From assembly GCF_029577735.1 (NCBI RefSeq), contig NZ_JARQTO010000012.1:62001-126000 (forward strand): DNA of 64,000 bases. The letters are read 5' to 3'. Positions 8,643-17,357 of this stretch are shown here, one piece after another. Under the pieces are notes generated by a model. The model did not search any database, was not told the DNA's origin, and worked only from the letters and a program-made list of their open reading frames with translations. How positions within the stretch are numbered: position 1 is the stretch's first letter; every line of letters begins with the position of its first letter. This stretch comes from Exercitatus varius (GTDB lineage Bacteria > Pseudomonadota > Gammaproteobacteria > Enterobacterales > Pasteurellaceae). A program made the position numbers and the translations under genes.

Positions 8643-9974
8643 TTAACCTTCCTTCTCAATCTTGTCTAATGCCTGACGCAAGAATGAACCGTAATCGGCT
8701 TTACCAGGATCCACGAAAGTACAAAGGGCCAAATCTTCTTCATCCAGCTCTAAGCAACCTAAGGATTGTGCCGAATCCGTATCGCCGACTTCCAAATCAC
8801 GTAGTAATAATGTCGGCAGAATATCCAACGGCATCACGCGTTCATAAGAACCGATCGGTACCATCGCACGGTGACCACCGTTTTCCGCGGTCGTAAAATT
8901 AAACAATTTTTTACCGAAATGCCCCAATACCGTACGCGTAATGGAATACTTATTCGGTTGCGGAGAAATCCAGCCTAAAAACTCTTTCTCGGTATCTTCC
9001 GCAAGAACGGAAACCTGTAATGCATAACGACCCAGGTAATTATGCGGACCTTCCGCTTTGGCACCGTACAACACGGAACCGGAAACAACGCGATTTTCTC
9101 CCGCACTTAGTTCGTTTTCGGTCAATTGAGCAAGATTCGCTCCCGACACAGTACGCACTAAACGCGGATTTTTCACTTGAGGACCGGCTAAAGACACCAC
9201 GCGTTCCACAAATAATTCACCGCTTGTGAATAATTTACCGATCGCAATAACGTCCTGATAATTCAAGTGCCATACCGTTTTGGTAAGACTCACGGGATCA
9301 ATAAAATGAATATGAGTTCCCACCAAACCCGCCGGATGTTTACCGCCGAATTCGTGAACTTTAACGGCGCCGACACCGGAAACATTGCTTCCGGCCGCTT
9401 TTACCAGATTGACTTTATCGTGTAAACGCGTTAATACCGTTAAACCGTTAGCAAAATCTTCGGCATGTTCGTTAATGATAACCGCCGGATCCGCCGCTAA
9501 CGGATTAGTGTCCATCGCATTAACAAAGATAGAGGACGGCACTGCATCAATGGCAGGCACTTTACTGAACGGACGGGTACGTAACGCAGTCCACAAGCCA
9601 GAAGCCTGCAGGTTTTGACGGACTTGGTCACCCGTTAATTGATTTAATGCGGCGACATCGTATTTTTCAAAAGTAACCTGTTCGTTACCTTCGACACGAA
9701 TTACCACGGATTGTAATACACGCTTAGCGCCGCGATTAATTGCGGTCACAGTACCGCTTGCAGGTGCGGTGAAAACAACGCCGGGATTCTTTTTATCTTC
9801 AAAAAGAACCTGCCCTTTTTTCACCGTATCGCCTTCACGGACCTTCATAGAAGGACGCATGCCCACATACTCTTCACCAAGCATAGCAACTTCAGTCACG
9901 GCATTACCGTCACGGATTACTTGTTCCGGCTTCCCGGCAATAGGAAGATCCAAACCTTTTTTAATCGTAATCAT
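8643..9974 (-). CDS. nqrA: Na+-NQR subunit A
   Basis: 443 residues, no membrane helix. NqrA is a peripheral subunit that contributes to quinone binding. The N-terminus MITIKKGLDLPIAGKP and the biotinyl-lipoyl-like hammerhead region (GDTVKKGQVLFEDKKNPGV) are typical. It is the first gene of the nine-gene minus-strand unit nqrABCDEF-apbE-nqrM-mnmA. The 262-base gap upstream holds candidate operator repeats (10047-10136). Confidence 0.98.
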   Translation of the reverse strand: MITIKKGLDLPIAGKPEQVIRDGNAVTEVAMLGEEYVGMRPSMKVREGDTVKKGQVLFEDKKNPGVVFTAPASGTVTAINRGAKRVLQSVVIRVEGNEQVTFEKYDVAALNQLTGDQVRQNLQASGLWTALRTRPFSKVPAIDAVPSSIFVNAMDTNPLAADPAVIINEHAEDFANGLTVLTRLHDKVNLVKAAGSNVSGVGAVKVHEFGGKHPAGLVGTHIHFIDPVSLTKTVWHLNYQDVIAIGKLFTSGELFVERVVSLAGPQVKNPRLVRTVSGANLAQLTENELSAGENRVVSGSVLYGAKAEGPHNYLGRYALQVSVLAEDTEKEFLGWISPQPNKYSITRTVLGHFGKKLFNFTTAENGGHRAMVPIGSYERVMPLDILPTLLLRDLEVGDTDSAQSLGCLELDEEDLALCTFVDPGKADYGSFLRQALDKIEKEG

Positions 9975-10046
9975 GTTTGCACTACTTTTCGTTAGGTTTA
10001 AAAATTAAGTCATTCTTACAAAACGCGTAAAAAAATGACCGCACAT

Positions 10047-10136
10047 TGAGTAATGATTCTCTCGAATCATAAAAATAAAAACTCAAATTCGGGAATTTTG
10101 CCTGTTTTCTACTTAATTTTGAGTAGTAAAAACTCA
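10047..10136. promoter_or_regulatory. Candidate operator region of the nqr operon (TGAGT/ACTCA repeats)
   Basis: Four copies of the pentamer TGAGT in alternating orientation lie at 10047-10051 (+), 10081-10085 (ACTCA), 10120-10124 (+) and 10132-10136 (ACTCA), 73 to 162 bases upstream of nqrA. Next to the first is a 7-base inverted repeat ATGATTC-TCTC-GAATCAT at 10053-10070. I do not recognise the binding protein. The pentamer is short and the region AT-rich, so chance is possible. Confidence 0.35.
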
Positions 10137-10236
10137 GAAAACTGTGCACGAGACAAAAATAAACACTGCATTCTAACTGAAATACCGTATTTTTTCCACT
10201 TATTCCGCATGGACATTTAACATTTTTTATACATTC

Positions 10237-10548
10237 TTAATGCCCGCCGCCCAAACAATTCGTGGACTGAGGAATCTGCCGATCGCGCGCCCGCCATTCC
10301 GCCAACGTAAACGTATGCAAAGCCAGCGCATGGAGCCCGTCGGCAAGCTCTTGCGCCACACATTGATATACCAATTTATGGCGCGCCACCCGGCTTAATT
10401 CATTGAACTGCTCGCTGACCAGCACCACTTTAAAATGACTTTCGCCGCCGCGATCCGCGCGATGACGGTGACTTTCGTTTTCGATATGAATAAAGTGCGG
10501 TAGAAATTTCTGCGATAATTTTTCCGTTAAGGCTTGTTGTTTTGACAT
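10237..10548 (-). CDS. bolA: BolA family protein
   Basis: 103 residues from ATG at 10548, which has a GGGAA ribosome site; the frame runs open to 10566. The BolA fold is supported by SHRHRADRGGESHFKVVLVSEQF and the helix RVARHKLVYQCVAQEL, followed by the strand HALALHTFTLAEW. BolA proteins pair with monothiol glutaredoxins in iron-sulfur handling and affect cell shape and stress responses. It lies on the minus strand by itself, divergent from the YajG-like gene. Confidence 0.9.
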   Translation of the reverse strand: MSKQQALTEKLSQKFLPHFIHIENESHRHRADRGGESHFKVVLVSEQFNELSRVARHKLVYQCVAQELADGLHALALHTFTLAEWRARDRQIPQSTNCLGGGH

Positions 10549-10656
10549 AATATTCCCAAATTTCATTTATTTCGTTTTAAGCGAGCAACAAAGGCTATAC
10601 ATTATTGTCGAAGTTTGCAAGAATAAACCGCTTTCAACCATAAGAAGGAAAAATAA

Positions 10657-11250
10657 ATGAAAATGATGAAAACCCTTTCCCTTGCCGCTGTAATAAGTTC
10701 TTTATTTTTGGCCGCCTGTACCGCACCAAGCAATACCTTAACCTTTAACCCGACCGCGCCGACCGCCTCAACGGCGTTTAATACCGGCAATCAAAAAGCC
10801 ATCGTGTCGGTGGTGACCAAAGACGAACGCCGTCAACCGGAAATCTCCGCTTATACTCACGAAGGGCAGCTCCACAAATTGTCTTCGTCACCGGATGTCA
10901 CCGCGCTGTTTCAACAAATCATTCAGCAGGATTTAAACGCGAAAGGTTTCCGGCTTTCCAATACGCAAGCGAACACTAACCTATTGGTTACGGTAAAAGA
11001 ATTTTATGCAAAAGTTGATGAAGGCACGATTCGCCACAAAATCACCTCGCGTATCCAATTGGAAATCCATGTTCAGGGCGCCAAAGGCAACTACACCAAA
11101 AACATGGGCTCCAGCCGCGTAGACGAAGGCGCGTTGGGCGTGAATAATCAGGATATTCAGAAATCTTTAGACGCCACCTTAAAAGAAGTGGTCAAGGCTT
11201 TGTATAACGACCAGGAAATTGCGAACGCGATCCGTCAATACGCCAATTAA
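10657..11250 (+). CDS. YajG-like lipoprotein
   Basis: 197 residues with a lipoprotein signal peptide ending in LAAC (cleavage before C21). The remainder resembles the YajG family: NPTAPTA segment, long central region with DVTALFQQIIQQDLNAKGF, and a conserved LLVTVKEFYAKVDEG strand. Function is unknown; in E. coli yajG lies near ampG and bolA, and the bolA neighbour here agrees with that. A ribosome site aagaaggaaa precedes ATG 10657. Confidence 0.8.
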   Translation: MKMMKTLSLAAVISSLFLAACTAPSNTLTFNPTAPTASTAFNTGNQKAIVSVVTKDERRQPEISAYTHEGQLHKLSSSPDVTALFQQIIQQDLNAKGFRLSNTQANTNLLVTVKEFYAKVDEGTIRHKITSRIQLEIHVQGAKGNYTKNMGSSRVDEGALGVNNQDIQKSLDATLKEVVKALYNDQEIANAIRQYAN

Positions 11251-11280
11251 AAAACGTGCGAAAATTTGACCGCACTTTTA
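11251..11280. terminator. Weak USS-based hairpin between convergent genes
   Basis: GTGCG and CGCAC arms flank an AT-rich loop that ends in a T-tract, right after the yajG-like stop and before the stop of the convergent SMR gene. The right arm is a full USS (ACCGCACTTTT); the left is degenerate. The stem is short, so terminator strength is uncertain. Confidence 0.5.
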
Positions 11281-11285
11281 CGTCC

Positions 11286-11615
11286 TTAACGGGAACCCGC
11301 CGAAAACAAATTCAGAACCAATACGCCGGCAAGGATTAACCCGATGCCGGCAAATCCGGCGGCGTCCGGTTTCTGCCCGAAGGCAAAATACGCCACAACG
11401 GAAGTTAAAATGATGCCCACGCCGGACCAAACCGCATACACAATGCCGAGCGGCAGGGTTTTCGTGATAACCGACAGCAAATACAGCGAAATCGCAAATG
11501 CCGCAACGGCCACCGCCGCCGGCAGCGGTTTGCTGAAGCCGTCGCTGGCTTTAATGCAGTTGGAACCGATCACTTCAATCACAATGGCAATGGCGAGCAG
11601 CATCCAGGGATTCAT
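11286..11615 (-). CDS. Small multidrug resistance (SMR) efflux protein, EmrE-like
   Basis: 109 residues with four membrane helices, the exact SMR size. The proton and substrate carboxylate E14 is present, as are Y60 and W63 in the signature GIVYAVWSGVGI. These match the quaternary-cation exporters (EmrE/QacE) better than the guanidinium exporters (SugE/Gdx). Position 40 is Phe where EmrE has Tyr. It exchanges protons for cationic compounds across the inner membrane. It lies 27 bases downstream of yheS on the same strand and may share its transcript. Confidence 0.9.
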   Translation of the reverse strand: MNPWMLLAIAIVIEVIGSNCIKASDGFSKPLPAAVAVAAFAISLYLLSVITKTLPLGIVYAVWSGVGIILTSVVAYFAFGQKPDAAGFAGIGLILAGVLVLNLFSAGSR

Positions 11616-11642
11616 AACATTTCTCCTCGTAAAAACCTTCCG

Positions 11643-13574
11643 TTATTCGGCCGAAAGCACGCTTTCCAATTGTTCCTGCGCCGCAAGCCAATTGATTTCC
11701 GCCTCATCCAGCGCTTTCTTGGTTTGCATCTGTTGCGCTAAAAGTGCGGTCAGTTTTTCTTTATTTTCGGCGCGGTAAAGCTCGCTGTCCGCCAGTTGAG
11801 TTTCGATGTCGGCAAGCCGCTGGGTCAGCCCGTCCATTTCCGTTTCAAACTTCGCAAGTTGCTTACGGATCGGCGCGGTTTGCTGTCGCAATTCCGCTTC
11901 ACGGCGTTTTTGTTGTTTGCGGTTCTGGCTCGAATTTTCATTCTCCGATTGTTTAAAAACTTCGCTATTTTTGACCGCACTTTTCTCCTGCCCATGGCTG
12001 TCGTTCAGCCATTTGGCGTAATCCTCCAAATCGCCGTCGAACGCTTCCACCTGTTTATCGTGCACCAGGTAAAATTCCTCCACCGTATTGCGCAATAAAT
12101 GGCGATCGTGCGACACCACCACCAACGAGCCGCGGTAATCCACCAAAGCTTCCGTTAAAGCTTGCCGCATGTCCAAATCCAGATGGTTGGTGGGTTCGTC
12201 CAGTAACAGCAAATTCGGGCGCCGCCACACGATTAAAGCGAGCACCAAACGGGCTTTTTCACCACCGGAAAATTGTTTGACGGGATCGTGAACTTTATCG
12301 CCGTGAAAAGCGAAACTGCCGAGGTAGTTACGCAATTCCTGCTCCGTTTGCTGCGGCGCCAGTTGTTGCAAATGCCAAAGCGCGGATTCCTCCGCCCGTA
12401 ACGTATCCAATTGATGTTGCGCAAAATAGCCCAGCTGTACGCCTTTCGCCGGTTGCACCGTGCCTGAAAGAGCGGTCAGCTCGCCCGCCAAAAGTTTAAT
12501 CAGCGTGGATTTGCCGGCGCCGTTTTTACCGAGCAAACCAATGCGCGAACCCGGCACCAGATTCAACTTAATTTTACGCAGAATTTCTACCGCACTTTCG
12601 CCCTCGCCGTAACCGGCGGAAGCCTTGTCGATCATCACCAACGGATTCGGTAACGCAAGAGGTTCGCGGAATGAAAAAGTAAAAGGATTATCCACATGGG
12701 CCGGCGCAATTAACTCCATTCGCTCCAGGGCTTTCACACGGCTTTGCGCCTGTTTCGCCTTGGTGGCTTTGGCTTTGAAACGGTCGATATATTTTTGCAA
12801 ATGGGCGATTTTATCCTGTTGCCGGCGGTAAAGAGCGGTTTGTTGCGCCAGTTTTGTCGCCCGTTGCAATTCGAAAGACGAATAATCGCCGGTATATTCA
12901 TTGAGCTGTTGATTTTCCATGTGAATGATTTTATTTACTATCGGATCCAGAAAATCACGGTCGTGAGAAATCAACACCAATGTACCCGAATATTGAGCCA
13001 ACCAGCGTTCCAGCCAGATGACCGCATCCAAATCCAAGTGGTTGGTAGGTTCGTCCAACAATAATAAATCCGACGGACAGAGCAACGCCTGCGCCAGATT
13101 CAGGCGCATCCGCCAGCCGCCCGAAAAGGATTTCACCGAACGCTGCAGTTCTTCCTGACCAAAGCCCAAACCCTGTAATAACGCGGCGGCGCGGGATTGA
13201 ATCGTCCAGGCGTCGATGATGTCGAGCCGACCGTGAATACGAGCGATAGCATTGCCGTCATTGCGTTCGTTCGCCTGTACCAATTCCTTTTGTAGCCGTG
13301 TGTAAGTGCGGTCGCCTTCAATCACATAATCCAATGCGGAAATCTCAAGTGCGGGCGTTTCCTGATTCACCCAGGATACCGCCCAATCAGCCGGATAGCT
13401 GATTTCACCGCCTTCGGGTTGATTTTCTTTTTTTAATAAGGAAAAGAGCGAAGATTTGCCGCAACCGTTTTTGCCCACCAAACCGACTTTTTGTTTAGGA
13501 TTGATTGTGGCGTTAGCGTTTTCCAGTAATAAATTTTGCCCGCGTTTGAGCGATAAATTTGAAAATAAAATCAT
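11643..13574 (-). CDS. yheS: ABC-F ATPase YheS
   Basis: 643 residues with two ABC nucleotide-binding domains and no membrane part, typical of ABC-F proteins that act on ribosomes. First Walker A is GKNGCGKSS (residues 34-42), first signature SGGWRMRL, first Walker B LLLLDEPTNHLDLDAV. Second Walker A is GKNGAGKST and second signature SGGEKARL. A charged coiled C-terminal tail (residues about 545-640) follows. The linker between the domains (IDRFKAKATKAKQAQSRVK) matches YheS of E. coli. Two USS fall in the tail region. Confidence 0.93.
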   Translation of the reverse strand: MILFSNLSLKRGQNLLLENANATINPKQKVGLVGKNGCGKSSLFSLLKKENQPEGGEISYPADWAVSWVNQETPALEISALDYVIEGDRTYTRLQKELVQANERNDGNAIARIHGRLDIIDAWTIQSRAAALLQGLGFGQEELQRSVKSFSGGWRMRLNLAQALLCPSDLLLLDEPTNHLDLDAVIWLERWLAQYSGTLVLISHDRDFLDPIVNKIIHMENQQLNEYTGDYSSFELQRATKLAQQTALYRRQQDKIAHLQKYIDRFKAKATKAKQAQSRVKALERMELIAPAHVDNPFTFSFREPLALPNPLVMIDKASAGYGEGESAVEILRKIKLNLVPGSRIGLLGKNGAGKSTLIKLLAGELTALSGTVQPAKGVQLGYFAQHQLDTLRAEESALWHLQQLAPQQTEQELRNYLGSFAFHGDKVHDPVKQFSGGEKARLVLALIVWRRPNLLLLDEPTNHLDLDMRQALTEALVDYRGSLVVVSHDRHLLRNTVEEFYLVHDKQVEAFDGDLEDYAKWLNDSHGQEKSAVKNSEVFKQSENENSSQNRKQQKRREAELRQQTAPIRKQLAKFETEMDGLTQRLADIETQLADSELYRAENKEKLTALLAQQMQTKKALDEAEINWLAAQEQLESVLSAE

Positions 13575-13634
13575 AAATTTGTGTTAAATTAATCGATAGT
13601 TTTAATCATTCCCCTGTTTTTTAGAGGTTTTACA

Positions 13635-14255
13635 ATGCTTGATTCATTACTTGTGCAATTTGTTGTGTTATGGGCCGTGATTGATCCTATCGGTTCCATC
13701 CCCGTTTATCTGACTAAAACGGCAAGATTATCCATTGAGGATCGGCGCCAGGTTGCACTTAAATCCGTTTTAATTGCGAGCGGTATTTTATTATTTTTCT
13801 TAGTCGTTGTGCAGGCATTATTTGAACTTATGCAAATTCCTCTTTCCGCATTCCAGATTGCAGGCGGCTTGGTTTTATTTATTTTTGCGCTCACCATGAT
13901 TTTCGGCGAAGGAAAACCCGAACATGAAATGAAAATGCATACCAATTTATCCGAATTGGCCGTCTATCCGCTTGCCGTGCCGTCTATCGCCTCGCCCGGC
14001 GCAATGATGGCGATTGTGATGTTAACGGATAACCATCGTTTTAGTTTTATTGATCAATTTATAACGACGCTTATTATGCTGCTGGTTCTCGGCATTACTT
14101 ATGTATTATTTTTAATGGCGAACCGTATTCAAAATCTTATCGGAAGCACGGGCGCGGCGGTTATTAGCCGGGTAATGGGATTAATTTTGGCGGCGGTGGC
14201 GGTCAATAACATTCTGGTGGGGATTAATGATTTTTATATCCAGTCTTTGCGTTAA
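13635..14255 (+). CDS. MarC/YhgN-type integral membrane protein
   Basis: 206 residues with about six membrane helices. The family motif WAVIDPIGSIPVYL near the N-terminus and VPSIASPGAMMAIVML in the middle identify the MarC (UPF0056) family, nearest in pattern to E. coli YhgN. The function of this family is not established; the older link of MarC to multidrug resistance was withdrawn. The start ATG at 13635 follows tagaggttttaca, with a moderate GAGG site. Confidence 0.85.
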   Translation: MLDSLLVQFVVLWAVIDPIGSIPVYLTKTARLSIEDRRQVALKSVLIASGILLFFLVVVQALFELMQIPLSAFQIAGGLVLFIFALTMIFGEGKPEHEMKMHTNLSELAVYPLAVPSIASPGAMMAIVMLTDNHRFSFIDQFITTLIMLLVLGITYVLFLMANRIQNLIGSTGAAVISRVMGLILAAVAVNNILVGINDFYIQSLR

Positions 14256-14353
14256 TACAAACGCTATATAAGAAAAAGTGCGGGAGAAATTTGAATAGTT
14301 TTTGACCGCGCTTTTCTTTTTCGCGTAAAAAATGAGTGAAAACGCAACATTTA

Positions 14354-14369
14354 CGTGATCCATCTCACA
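14354..14369. promoter_or_regulatory. CRP-type site upstream of glpT
   Basis: CGTGA-TCCATC-TCACA matches the CRP consensus TGTGA-N6-TCACA at nine of ten positions, 94 bases before the glpT start. Glucose control of glycerol-phosphate uptake through CRP is known in related bacteria. Confidence 0.6.
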
Positions 14370-14462
14370 AAATCGAAAGAAATGATTTTGTTCTTTTACC
14401 CGTTTAGAGTATCTTTATGGCGCAAACAACTGGTTTGTTTTTTTATTTTTTGGAGAATGATT

Positions 14463-15908
14463 ATGTTTGGTCCGTTTAAACCGGCACCGCATATTGCGGA
14501 GCTTCTGGCGGATAAGATTGATTCAACGTACAAACATTTACGTTGGCAGGTTTTCGCGGGAATATTTTTTGGTTATGCCGCATTCTACTTTGTTCGCGCA
14601 AACTTCGATTTAGCGCAAAAAGGCTTAATTGAAGCCGGCATGTATACTAAAACAGAATTGGGAATCATCGGTACCGGTGCCGGTTTGGCATACGGTTTGT
14701 CAAAATTCATTATGGCGGGGATGTCCGATCGCTCGAATCCGAAAGTGTTCTTACCGTGCGGTTTGTTACTTTCAGGTTTGTGTATGACATTAATGGGATT
14801 GATGCCTTGGGCAACCTCCGGCATCGCCATTATGTTCACGTTAATTTTCCTGAACGGTTGGTTCCAGGGTATGGGATGGCCGCCGTGCGGTCGCACCATG
14901 GTTCACTGGTGGTCTAAATCGGAACGCGGAACTATCGTTTCAATCTGGAACTGCGCCCATAATGTGGGAGGCATGGTGCCGGGTATGATGGTGTTATTGG
15001 CCAGCGCCGTTTATTTCAGCCAACACGGTGTTCAGGCCACGGCGAAAGACGTATGGCAACAGGCGTTATATTATCCGGGCATTGCCGCTATGGTTGCCGC
15101 CGTTCCTATCTATTTAATGATGAAAGATACGCCGCAATCCTGCGGTTTACCGCCGATCGAAAAATGGCGTAACGATTATCCGGACGATTACGATGAAAAA
15201 ACCGCGGAAAAAGATTTGGGCACCAAAGAAATCTTCGTCAATTATGTGCTTAAAAACAAATTATTGTGGTACATCGCCATCGCCAACGTATTTGTGTATT
15301 TAATCCGTTACGGCGTGTTGAAATGGTCACCGGTTTACCTCGGCGAAGTGAAACACTTCAACATTAAAGGAACCGCCTGGGCCTATACCATTTACGAGCT
15401 TGCAGCGATTCCGGGCACCTTATTGTGCGGTTGGGTTTCCGATAAAATTTTCAGAGGCAAACGCGGCGTAACCGGTTTCGTATTCATGATTTTAACCACC
15501 ATCGCCGTATTCGCCTTGTGGAAAAACCCGGCAACGCCGGAAGCGGAATTGGCGCAATATGCCGGTCGTCCGTTCTATGAAAATCCGTATCAATTAACCG
15601 ACTTTATTTTAATGACAACCGTTGGTTTCTTAATTTACGGACCGGTTATGTTAATCGGCTTACACGCCCTTGAACTCGCGCCGAAAAAAGCCGCGGGTAC
15701 CGCCGCAGGTTTCACCGGTTTATTCGGTTATTTGGGCGGCACGGTTTCCGCCTCGGCCGTAGTCGGCTGGGCCGCCGATAAATTCGGCTGGGACGGCGGT
15801 TTCTATGTCATGATCGTCGGCGGTCTACTGGCCGTTCTGCTGATGTTTATCGTGATGATTGCCGAAGGCAAACATAAAGCCCAATTACGCGAGCATTACG
15901 GTAAATAG
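14463..15908 (+). CDS. glpT: Glycerol-3-phosphate/phosphate antiporter GlpT
   Basis: 481 residues, 12 membrane helices, major facilitator superfamily (organophosphate:Pi antiporters). Motifs: MFGPFKPAPHIAEL N-terminus, FVRANFDLAQKGL in helix 1 and MGWPPCGRTMVHWWSKSERG in the middle. It imports glycerol 3-phosphate in exchange for phosphate. The start is decided by the ribosome site: GGAGA at 14452-14456 touches the first in-frame ATG (14457) but is six bases from ATG 14463, which also gives the conserved N-terminus. The frame stays open to 14355. Upstream lies a CRP-type site; glpQ follows after a terminator. Confidence 0.97.
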   Translation: MFGPFKPAPHIAELLADKIDSTYKHLRWQVFAGIFFGYAAFYFVRANFDLAQKGLIEAGMYTKTELGIIGTGAGLAYGLSKFIMAGMSDRSNPKVFLPCGLLLSGLCMTLMGLMPWATSGIAIMFTLIFLNGWFQGMGWPPCGRTMVHWWSKSERGTIVSIWNCAHNVGGMVPGMMVLLASAVYFSQHGVQATAKDVWQQALYYPGIAAMVAAVPIYLMMKDTPQSCGLPPIEKWRNDYPDDYDEKTAEKDLGTKEIFVNYVLKNKLLWYIAIANVFVYLIRYGVLKWSPVYLGEVKHFNIKGTAWAYTIYELAAIPGTLLCGWVSDKIFRGKRGVTGFVFMILTTIAVFALWKNPATPEAELAQYAGRPFYENPYQLTDFILMTTVGFLIYGPVMLIGLHALELAPKKAAGTAAGFTGLFGYLGGTVSASAVVGWAADKFGWDGGFYVMIVGGLLAVLLMFIVMIAEGKHKAQLREHYGK

Positions 15909-15918
15909 CCTTTAAACG

Positions 15919-15949
15919 AAAAGGAAGAGCGCAAGTTCTTCCTTTTTTG
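15919..15949 (+). terminator. Terminator after glpT
   Basis: AAGGAAGA and TCTTCCTT arms (15921-15944) with an 8-base loop, followed by a run of T. A typical rho-independent terminator 10 bases after the glpT stop; it separates glpT from glpQ. Confidence 0.85.
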
Positions 15950-16043
15950 TTATCCGGCGGAATTTAACCTTATCCGCCTGAAAAACGTTGCATTTTTTGA
16001 CCGCACTTTTACGTACTTATCTGCAAAACCTAAAGGAGGTTTT

Positions 16044-17129
16044 ATGAAACTTAAAATGTTAGCCGCAGCCGTTGCCATGGCGACGTTAACGGCATGTTCT
16101 TCCCAATCGTCCACATCTCAACAAACCGTGAAAAATCAGGATAAAATCGTTATCGCCCACCGCGGTGCAAGCGGATATCTGCCGGAACACACGCTGGAAA
16201 GCAAAGCCTTGGCGTTCGGACAAAAAGCCGATTATCTGGAACAGGATTTAGCCATGACCAAAGACAACCGCCTGATTGTGATTCACGATCACTTCCTCGA
16301 CGGTTTAACCGATGTGGCGAAAAAATTCCCGAACCGCAAACGCGCCGACGGACGTTATTATGTGATCGACTTCACCCTGAAAGAAATCCAAAGTCTTGAA
16401 ATGACGGAAAATTTCAAAACCGAAAACGGCAAGCAGGTACAAGTTTATCCGAACCGGTTCCCGTTATGGAAATCCCATTTCCGCATTCACACTTTTGAAG
16501 ACGAATTGGAATTCATTCAGGGATTAGAAAAATCCAGCGGTAAAAAAATCGGTATTTACCCTGAAATCAAAGCCCCTTGGTTACACCACAAAGAGGGCAA
16601 AGATATCGCCAAAGCCACGCTGGAAGTGTTGAAAAAATACGGTTACACCAAAAAATCCGATACGGTTTATCTGCAAACCTTCGATTTCAACGAACTTAAA
16701 CGGATAAAAACCCAACTGCTACCGCAAATGGGTATGGATTTGAAATTAGTACAGCTCATTGCTTATTCCGACTGGCATGAAACGGAAGAAAAAAATGCCG
16801 ACGGCAAATGGGTGAATTACGATTATGACTGGATGTTTAAAGACGGCGCAATGGCGGAAGTGGCGAAATATGCCGACGGCGTCGGTCCCGGCTGGTATAT
16901 GCTGGTGGATGAAAAACAATCCAAAGCCGGCAACATCGTGTACACGCCGTTGGTTAACGAACTGAAAAAATACCGCATGGAACTGCATCCGTACACCGTG
17001 CGCAAAGACGCGTTGCCGCCATTCTTCAGCGATGTAAACCAAATGTACGATGCGTTGCTGAACAAAGCGGGCGCCACCGGCGTATTCACCGATTTCCCGG
17101 ACACCGCCGTGGAATTTCTGAAAAAATAG
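16044..17129 (+). CDS. glpQ: Glycerophosphodiester phosphodiesterase (protein D lipoprotein)
   Basis: 361 residues with a lipoprotein signal peptide ending at LTAC. Hydrolyses glycerophosphodiesters to glycerol 3-phosphate and an alcohol; in Haemophilus influenzae this surface lipoprotein is protein D (Hpd) and supplies choline for LPS. GDPD features: IAHRGASGYLPEHTLES (catalytic His and Arg), the acidic YLEQDLAMTKD and HDHFLDGLTDV. The next step, uptake by GlpT, is encoded just upstream. Ribosome site aaaggagg is strong. The terminator between glpT and glpQ suggests separate or attenuated expression. Confidence 0.96.
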   Translation: MKLKMLAAAVAMATLTACSSQSSTSQQTVKNQDKIVIAHRGASGYLPEHTLESKALAFGQKADYLEQDLAMTKDNRLIVIHDHFLDGLTDVAKKFPNRKRADGRYYVIDFTLKEIQSLEMTENFKTENGKQVQVYPNRFPLWKSHFRIHTFEDELEFIQGLEKSSGKKIGIYPEIKAPWLHHKEGKDIAKATLEVLKKYGYTKKSDTVYLQTFDFNELKRIKTQLLPQMGMDLKLVQLIAYSDWHETEEKNADGKWVNYDYDWMFKDGAMAEVAKYADGVGPGWYMLVDEKQSKAGNIVYTPLVNELKKYRMELHPYTVRKDALPPFFSDVNQMYDALLNKAGATGVFTDFPDTAVEFLKK

Positions 17130-17148
17130 CGGTGTCACGCTCAATATT

Positions 17149-17193
17149 AAAAAGTGCGGTCAAAAAATTAAACGTTTTTTGCCCGCACTTTTC
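17149..17193 (+). terminator. USS-pair terminator after glpQ
   Basis: Two inverted USS, AAAAGTGCGGTCAAAAAA and the complement of the GGGC variant, form a stem with a single mismatch at the GGT/GGG position and a short AT loop. It lies 20 bases after the glpQ stop. Confidence 0.8.
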
Positions 17194-17256
17194 TATATAT
17201 TCATCCAGCTGAAAGGCTTCAATTCAAACAATAATCTTTTATTAAAAAAGCATTTT

Positions 17257-17272
17257 TGTGATCTAGATCACA
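17257..17272. promoter_or_regulatory. CRP-type site upstream of adhE
   Basis: TGTGA-TCTAGA-TCACA is a perfect palindrome and a full match to the CRP consensus, 86 bases before the adhE start. The same half-site spacing can also bind FNR weakly, but TGTGA points to CRP. Confidence 0.75.
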
Positions 17273-17357
17273 TTTATAGCTAAAAAATATATTTATATAC
17301 CTCGAAAGAAGTACAATCTCCTCAGTTTAATATTTAACAACTTTAGGAGAAATCGTT

